Assembly: GCA_964030785.1 (NCBI GenBank)
Contig: OZ034972.1
Span: 50,476,538-50,540,537 of the forward strand
Origin: Siderastrea siderea
Lineage: Eukaryota; Cnidaria; Anthozoa; Scleractinia; Rhizangiidae
Direction of reading: 5' to 3'
Length of the DNA: 64,000 nucleotides
Each line of letters starts with the position of its first letter. Position 1 is the first letter of the stretch. Below the pieces are notes generated by a model. It saw nothing but the letters and a program-made list of their open reading frames with translations. It was not told where the DNA came from and did not search any database. Made by a program: the position numbers and the translations under genes. Positions 57,410 to 64,000 of the stretch are shown here, in pieces.

Positions 57410-59218
57410 GCGGTCACTTGTCAAAGTCCCAGAATTCGCTTCCTTTAATTACTGTCAACTTAACTTCTATTGAGCTGTCACCTCTATTCAGCATTGCGGT
57501 CGCCCTTTTCCAGTTCCCACCGAGCTGTTTCTATTGTTTTGATCTGTATTAAACGGTCACTTTGTACAAGAAAATAATTTGAAGACATCAAATGTAATAA
57601 GGAATGACAAATATTTTAATGAAAGCAAATTGTTTTCCAACAAAGTCAAAATCTACGAAGCTCAATGGAGCATAGAAAACGTGGTGCAAGTTCCGTTACA
57701 ATAACCTTGTTATCAACGTTATACGTCGAATTTTTTGTTACATGAAAAGTTATTGTTACTGTTTCTTACATTACCGACTAAGCGGTTTTAATAACTGAAC
57801 TGCACCATTCTGGCAAAGTATGTAGCCAAAGACCGGATATTAAAAAGACCACATGTATACACTACACATGAACAAGACTGTGTATTTTTAGTCCTCATTG
57901 ATCTCCCTTTTCATATTGTTATTGCTGTTGCTGTTTCTAATATACCCATGTGAGTACTTCTTATGATGGAACTGTACATTGTGTGATCAAATAAGAACTA
58001 AAATGCTGTTTTTAATATGTGTTTTGTGGAATTTCCTGAAACCTGTATCAAGCAGTCACTTAGCCATTCCCCGTGGGGGACCACTGAAAACAGGTTGGAC
58101 TGTAACAGTACTGCAGGAAAGTGCTGCTCAAGGGCAATTTGTGAAAACTTTGACAATAAAAGTGGCAATCCCTAATTCAACGAGGGCTCGTTGCAATAGC
58201 CTGCTTATAACAAGAGTGCAAAATTTTCTATAAATGAAGACCTGTGTGGTACTCTATAAGAAAACTAACTGTCTTGTAAAATGAACACTGAAGTAGTCTA
58301 TCCTAATGTAATGTTTACCAAGAAAAAATCCTAAAATCTCAGACGAATAAAATTTGTGCTAAAAACTGAAGCTAAGTAAAATACCATTCACCTGTGTGGT
58401 GAAGCTTTCCTGTTGCCCAGTCCTACATCAGTGAAAACAGCAAACAACCTTGTAGAGCAAATAATCTTATTGGATTTGACAGTCACTTTTCTGCCCTCAA
58501 TAGTAATGAATGATCCTGGCTTTACCTTTGAACAAACTGTATGCATTTTACTTTACATTACATGAAACAGTAAAAAAGTGAAGGGATGTAAAGGTTCTTG
58601 ACCACCTTGAATGTGTTCCTTTGAATGAAACTGATGAATTGATTCAAGGCTTTTCAATTCTAAATGCAACAAAATATCTTGTTGGTTCTTGGAAGCCACT
58701 GAGATTTGCATGGAAGGTTTTGTTTCCAAGCTTAGACCCAATGTTTCTTTCCTTTTTGCTGAAAAGTCAAAATATAGTCTAACTCCCAAATGAGTGTTGT
58801 GTTTGAAACTTTGAAGAAACAGTGCGCTTGCATGGCCACCCAGCCAACCAGGAGCAAGTAACTTGCCATACCTTCTCATGGTTGTGAAAATAAATATGCC
58901 CTCTGTGTCAATCTGGCAATCAGCATTGAGTAATCTTGATCATATAGTATAACAAATAGGCAAATAGCACCATAGTAAAGAAGTTTTCAATAGTGCTCAT
59001 TTGAGTGGTCACACATTTGATCTTTATTCACCTTTTACCGAACAAGGGCCGAACAATAAGCAGTGCCACAGGAAACTACAGTTAAGTGGTTACATTCATT
59101 TGAATGGTCACACTGTAGGGTGGAAAATCCGATTTCTTTCATATTTTAATGTTAGAACTAGGTTAGGGTATAACTAAAATCACTGGATACTTTTTTTTTG
59201 TTGGCAAAATATACCTTT
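57410..59218. other. repeat-like spacer
   Basis: TATTAAACGGTCAC, ATCAAGCAGTCAC and a closing ACAGGTTGGACTGTAACAG (58089) resemble the degenerate repeat at 16.5-16.9 kb. A 108-codon minus-strand frame (58553-58879) has ordinary composition but no recognisable family or splice sites. I assign no gene. Confidence 0.4.
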
Positions 59219-59935
59219 ATTGCCCCTGCAGGGATTTTGCCTAGAGGCAAAATCCCGCGGAGGCATCCTTATAGCTCGCGCGTATATAAAGTAAAGAGAA
59301 GTAAAGTACTTACAGCTAAAATATACAGTAGGTATATATACCAGATCAAATCTCGATTTGCCAGAACAGGGCGCGCACGGAATAAGTGGGTAGTGATGAC
59401 GTTTCAGTAAATGCCCGAAGGGAATATATGGGTAATGTGACGGTGTTAGCAAATCAAAAATCTCTATCTAGGAGGTGCACCGTATTGAAGAAAACGCGTG
59501 GGTTCTTTTGCCGTCAGTCATACTGCGAGTGTTTCCTTAACCGCACATGTGTTCAGTATATTAATCCCGCAGAGCAGCTGTTAGAGAAACTGAAGTTTTT
59601 AGTTCCGTTTGCCTCATTTTATTCCCGTAGAAAGCCAACGGAAATTTCGAGTAAATTCTCTGGCCACGAGAAGGAAAACTTCGAGTTCGGCCCAAGAAAT
59701 TTTGGATCCAGAGACGCTGCGTATGTCTATTTGTCAGACACGCATCATACACAAATCATTGATTGGAAACGATTAGTCAGACACAAATCACTTTGGAGGA
59801 CTGAAAGACTCGGTCCACAAACAAGCAAGCATTGCTTAGCGAACGAGTGAATCTCAACACCAGTAAACCCTACAGATGTTAGTTTTGTTTTTTAAAACTC
59901 GCGAGAAATATTGCGTTACAAGATTGTATTAGATG
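59219..59935 (+). repeat. 0.72-kb dispersed repeat, copy 2
   Basis: Direct copy of 18311-19080. The longest frame (59386-59850) is 155 codons and differs from copy 1 by indels and stops. It ends two bases before the exon of the Mutator-like pseudogene. Confidence 0.85.
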
Positions 59936-59936
59936 G

Positions 59937-62503
59937 AAAGGTTTCAATCGGGGCGTCGTACGACATGGGTTGGCAGAAGAGTGGCAAAGGGCACAATAGT
60001 CCAACAGGTATGTACAATAATTATTTTTTCATATTTGTTTGAAAACAAAATCATTCACCCCCTGGGCTCCCTGAGCGCTATCTTTCTCCTTTTTTCTCTG
60101 TTCATCTGACTCGCATCTGAATCGGAGAAAGAAAGCGATATTCACGATGAATTTTCATCTGAAATATGAGTAAATCAATCCAAAGAATTGTAATATTTGC
60201 TGGCTGTGATAAACTGTTTACCACTCTTTGGATATTAGTGTTCATTATGGATGGACATCCCTATCTACATGAAAACAAGTTCACTTTTTTGCTGTTATTT
60301 ATTTTAGTCTTACAATCTCAACATTTAAAAAAAATAATGAACTGATTGAACAGTCCTGTGCTCTGTTATAAATTGGAACAAAACCAGTGGATATAGCTTT
60401 TTTTTTTTGGGGGGGGGGGGGGGTGAGGGGTATTTCCTGGTCTTAGGACATCGACAGGAGTCCAAAGTTATATGTTTTAAAACACTTGCATTTCATTGAA
60501 AGATAGTCCTGCCAACTTTTAACGTCATATTGGGGTTTATCTAGCCCAGTGCTTAGTTTCAAAGGGGGTGGGGTGTCTTTCGTTCAAAGGGGCATTTATT
60601 CAGTACAGAAAAGTTAAGCAGGGTTGGAAATAGAATAAAACCCTTCCACAATTTACAACTTGTTGCTAGGATAAAGTCACAAGTTTGTGTCCATTTTAGT
60701 TTTAAAAAATTGAAAAGCAAATCAGTTGCATTGTTTTCCCACCACTATTTCATCCCTTGGGAAAACTTTATTTTATTTTTTATTTATTTTTTATTAGTTA
60801 TTTTTTACAGGGGCTGGCTCCATGATTGGTGTGAAATCTGGCAGAGTGATCGCGTATGGAACAAGGACAAAAAGATGTGCAACCTGTGAAGCAGCTGACA
60901 GAAATGCCAAAAAAACAAGAAAGCATGACTACAGACTCAACTGGAGTGGGTCGTCAAAGAACATGGAGGCTGATGTATGTGTAGGGTTGGTTCAGACCTG
61001 TAATGAGACACATGGTGCCCAGGTGGCTATTTCGGTTGGTTTGAAATTCCTTTTAGCCCTAATAGTGACAAATACTAATGTCTTCTTACAAGATCACTAC
61101 TTAAACTGAAACGTACAACTCGTCAGAATTAAATGATCTCCGAGCAAAGATAAAAAGTCTTGATGTTTAAGTAGATTCCTCCAACTAGTACCACAAGAAA
61201 TATTTGGAGAACAGCAAGGAGAACATACATGTTGATATTGTGGCTTCTTTAACGGTTAGGATTTCTTCTCTTAGTTAATATAAACAAATAACACATTTAC
61301 AAGTTCTGTTATTGAATTTAGGGCTTCTTAAAAGACTTAGAAATGACTAGGAACTATGTTTTTTTGTTGAAAAATAGATGTACCCCTGCAGATATGGATA
61401 TTTACACTCGCTCGACTGTAACATACTGTCTATTCTCCCTTTAGGAAAAAGTACTGAAATATTACAAAATGTGGCAACAGATGAAATCGATGAGTTCAAT
61501 GTATGTGCAGTGCCCAATCATGGCATTTCGCCAGCTGCATCGGCTGTCAATAAACTCACATTTGCACATGGAAAACTGTTTTACAATGGGTGTCCTGTAA
61601 CTGCAGTCAAGATAGCAGATGCCATTAAAAAGAGTTCATCGCTTGGTTGAATCCTAAGAAACCATGCTTACCGCTGGCCCACAATGCGAAATCCTTTGAT
61701 GCAAAACATCTTATCAGAGCAGTAGAATCCAACAACCTGTCTGACAATTTCCAAGAAGTTGTATTGGGATTTTCAGACACTCTTGCAGCCTTTCGGGAGC
61801 TCCTTCCAGAGAGAAACTCACATAGTCAGCCAAATCTACAAGCAATCGCAAAAAGCTTGAGACACTATATATTTTAGCTCATATTTCACCCTCCCAGCTA
61901 CAACACCTTTCGGCCCCCCCTCCCCCCTTATCAATGCTGTATGGATTTCGAGATGTCAATCAAAGTAACAAGGAGCAACATTGAAAGGGGGAGGGGGGGT
62001 GTGGAGAGCAAACAAGGCTTTGATTTCTTTGCAACAGGCTGCTTTAACGCGAAAGTCCGATTTTCCGGGTGAGTGTCTCAACAATTTTGCAACTGCTTGT
62101 AGCCACAGACTTGTTGTTCTGTAGTTGTGATGCTCACAATGCCCTGGCAGACGTGCAAGTACTCCATCAACTAACCACAAAGCTCCTCAACACCAAACTA
62201 CTGGTAAAGCATAGTTTCACTGTTCCCTGGGTGAAAGAACACAACACCTTCCTACAACAGAAAAAGGAAAACCTAACTTTCCAGCTGTTGATCCAGGAGA
62301 AAGCATTATCTACAGGAATGGCAGAAAAAGCTGCATCATCAGGTCTAACTGTTCACCATCTTGAATTGGCATTCCAAAGAAATGGAACTGATGGTCTCCT
62401 GAACATTTTGAAAGAGAAATTCAGTGGGAAACCCAGAGTTACCTCTAACACACGTATCTTATCGCAAATTTGTACTTTTTTTGAGTCTCGTAAAGAAGAA
62501 TAA
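59937..62503 (+). pseudogene. Mutator-like transposase domain plus DEDDh (PML-type) exonuclease
   Basis: Exon A (59937-60007, then GTATGT) reads VSIGASYDMGWQKSGKGHNS, carrying the first acidic residue of a Mutator-like domain. Exon B (after TTTTTTACAG, 60811) reads MIGVKSGRVIAYGTRTKRC, CEAADRNAKKTRKHDY, then LNWSGSSKNMEADV, the C-x-x-C and G-S-S-K-x-M-E signatures. After weak pieces (61090-61250), a further exon (after CTCCCTTTAG, 61445) reads STEILQNVATDE, then FNVCAVPNHGISPAAS. A shifted frame follows with LAHNAKSFDAKHL and GFSDTLAAFRELLP. About 200 bp of unrelated sequence precedes DAHNALADV, the H-x4-D motif III of DEDDh nucleases, and a long tail ending at 62503. The Glu of exonuclease motif I seems lost. 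Frameshifts and stops make it inactive. Confidence 0.72.
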
Positions 62504-63469
62504 GCTGAATTTTGTACGATGTTAAGCTTAATCAGGGTTCCGAGATGTACATGAACTGTCAAACGGTGACTGAAATGGAATTCAAAGTGCTGTATAAATG
62601 ACATGAAAACTGTAAACACGTCAAAGAAATAAAATACGAGAACTACTCCAATGTTTAATAGTCAGTTTTATGTGTACTCTCTTGTGAAATGACGATCTCC
62701 ACATGATCGTCAAGGTCAATAAAACGAGCTTAATGAAAAGCAAGCTTCTTTAATTAACTTAACTTCTCGAACATAAAGTGCAGGCACATTTACACGAGTT
62801 GTGATCTAGCGCGACTAGAAACTTGTATCAACATAAACTAACCTAATTTAGCAGAAAATTGACTACCTTTAATCCTTTGCTTTATTTCCTGACTGGAAGT
62901 TTGCGTAAAGATGGTGTAAGAAGCACTAAGCAATGAACGACCGTGCCATCTATTCAGTCAAGGTGCGGTCATCTTGAACTCGACTCAGTCCTTTTTCGGC
63001 CAGAGAGATTTATAAAAGGCTTTCCTCGCTTTCGGGAACAAAAGCTCCAAAACGAGCTCGGTGACCCCATTTTTAAATGACATGGCTGACTACGATATAT
63101 CCCAATTTGAAGGAAAGTTAAAAATTCTGCTTTGAGATATTTGTATTTGAATACTGAAAAAACGCGTCCTTAGTTAGAACAGGGTATGTGCGCATGAAGC
63201 AAAATCTTTAATTCATAATTGTCATTTCTGCTCACTTAAAATGTTTTAGACTGTAAGATAAAACATTTTGTTGAACTGCTCTAACATTTCAATGGAAGCA
63301 ATGACTTCGTAACGAAATTATATCCCTCATTTCAGATTACTAGTTTTTCTCAGGACAACCTTGCGGCTTGTAAAGTTGCTATTAGTGGCTAGCCTTTGCA
63401 CAAAAACGAACTCGGTGCCCCTTATTTTTATTGCATTTTTTAAATGTTCAAAACGTAATTAACAATTGG
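62504..63469. other. no recognisable gene; pieces of a TTAA element
   Basis: AT-rich spacer. From about 62990 on, GAGCTCGGTGACCCCATTTT and AACGAACTCGGTGCCCC resemble internal words of the GGTGATTCCAT family, so much of it may be a decayed copy. Confidence 0.4.
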
Positions 63470-63523
63470 ACCGAGTTTCAGAAAATTTTAAATGTTCGTT
63501 CTATTTCGATGGAATCACCTTAA
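63470..63523. mobile_element. right end of a GGTGATTCCAT-family TTAA element
   Basis: TTTCGATGGAATCACC followed by TTAA (63520-63523) matches the right end of the element at 42169-42813. The left end was not found, so the copy is truncated or diverged. Confidence 0.6.
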
Positions 63524-63571
63524 GCATTCTGAGTCTTTACCACTGCCATTTTTTGTTATTTACGTTGCACT

Positions 63572-64000
63572 TTAAGGACGTTCGCGCCAATTGTTTCTGC
63601 GCATCCTTACTGCGCACGCAATTCACTTCGTGATGTCATGCCACGTCATGCATTAAGCGCGCGCACTGTTGAAGAAATGTGGAAATATATAGCGCTAGTG
63701 GGCACTTTAATATCTATGCACGGGTTTAACTCTCTTAAATGTTCGGTGACCCCATATTTTCTTTTAATAGATCACTTTCTTTGTCGATTATCTACGTTTT
63801 GTGAAAAATTAAAGAAAATCTGTATTGTAGAAGTTTGATTTTTTTCAACTTTTCTGCCCTCGCATCATCGAATTCTACTATTATTGAAGCTGCACGGTGT
63901 TCGTTAAAGTCGACCTTAGAGGTTGAATTTAACTAAAAGGATGACACCGGTTCAAATTATTTACTTAACAGGCCCACTTAAGTAAAATTTGACAAAGAAA
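63572..64000. mobile_element. left end of another TTAA element, runs off the window
   Basis: TTAA at 63572-63575 is followed by GGACGTTCGCGCC and GCGCGC-rich, TTCGGTGACCCC-containing sequence similar to the GGTGATTCCAT family interior. The other end lies beyond the window. Confidence 0.45.

Noticed and set aside
58553..58879. 108-codon minus-strand frame
   Set aside because: Ordinary composition but no recognisable family, acceptor or donor, and repeats on both sides. Not enough to call a gene.

Overview
The window looks like non-coding, transposon-dense DNA from an invertebrate animal nuclear genome. A stony coral or other anthozoan cnidarian is most likely. This is an inference from several things: intron-like GT/AG sites, AT-rich spacers, microsatellites, several LINE lineages, a BEL/Pao fragment, many TTAA-, TA-, TTA- and 8-9-bp-flanked miniature elements, and domain types that I associate with cnidarian gene models. 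I see no bacterial operons, rRNA, CRISPR array or complete host gene. Nearly all coding sequence here is transposon-derived and broken.

The centrepiece lies at about 23.48-38.14 kb. It is a degraded Maverick/Polinton (adintovirus-like) element with long terminal inverted repeats (TIRs). Leftward genes are a phospholipase A2-like protein, the amino end of a double jelly-roll major capsid protein, a small basic protein, a penton-like fragment and a proline-rich protein. Rightward genes are an A32/FtsK-type packaging ATPase, a collagen-repeat fibre, a second fibre-like protein, a small membrane protein and a retroviral-type integrase. Converging on the integrase is a leftward protein-primed DNA polymerase B of about 4 kb coding length. 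Later insertions have broken the element: a LINE at 29.4-29.9 kb, a 2.08-kb hAT-like element with an 8-bp target duplication inside the polymerase, a 149-bp L1-like tail with a 10-bp duplication, and a 624-bp TTAA-flanked element in the right TIR. Frameshifts and deletions add to the damage.

Left of it (0-23 kb) are a LINE reverse-transcriptase carboxyl end (2.3-2.9 kb), a 70-bp minisatellite (3.4-4.0 kb), a tRNA-like sequence (4.3 kb), a possible terminal exon (7.1-7.5 kb), and an ORF1-only L1-like element with a tandem-repeat 3' region (10.4-12.4 kb). These are followed by a cluster of nested miniature elements (13.7-15.7 kb), a candidate first exon with a Death-fold-like region (17.06-17.43 kb), and a Tc1/mariner-type transposase gene cut in two by a 686-bp MITE (19.7-22.0 kb).

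Right of it (38-64 kb) are LINE fragments (38.2, 45.1-48.5 and 48.6-49.25 kb), a BEL/Pao gag-protease remnant with a 224-bp tandem duplication (43.8-44.7 kb), a SAP-domain exon remnant (51.0-51.4 kb), a large inverted repeat (52.07-56.70 kb) and a copy of a 0.7-kb dispersed repeat (59.2-59.9 kb; partner at 18.3 kb). Next to that copy is a decayed gene combining a Mutator-like transposase domain with a PML-type DEDDh exonuclease domain (59.9-62.5 kb). Stretches not listed hold no gene that I can support.
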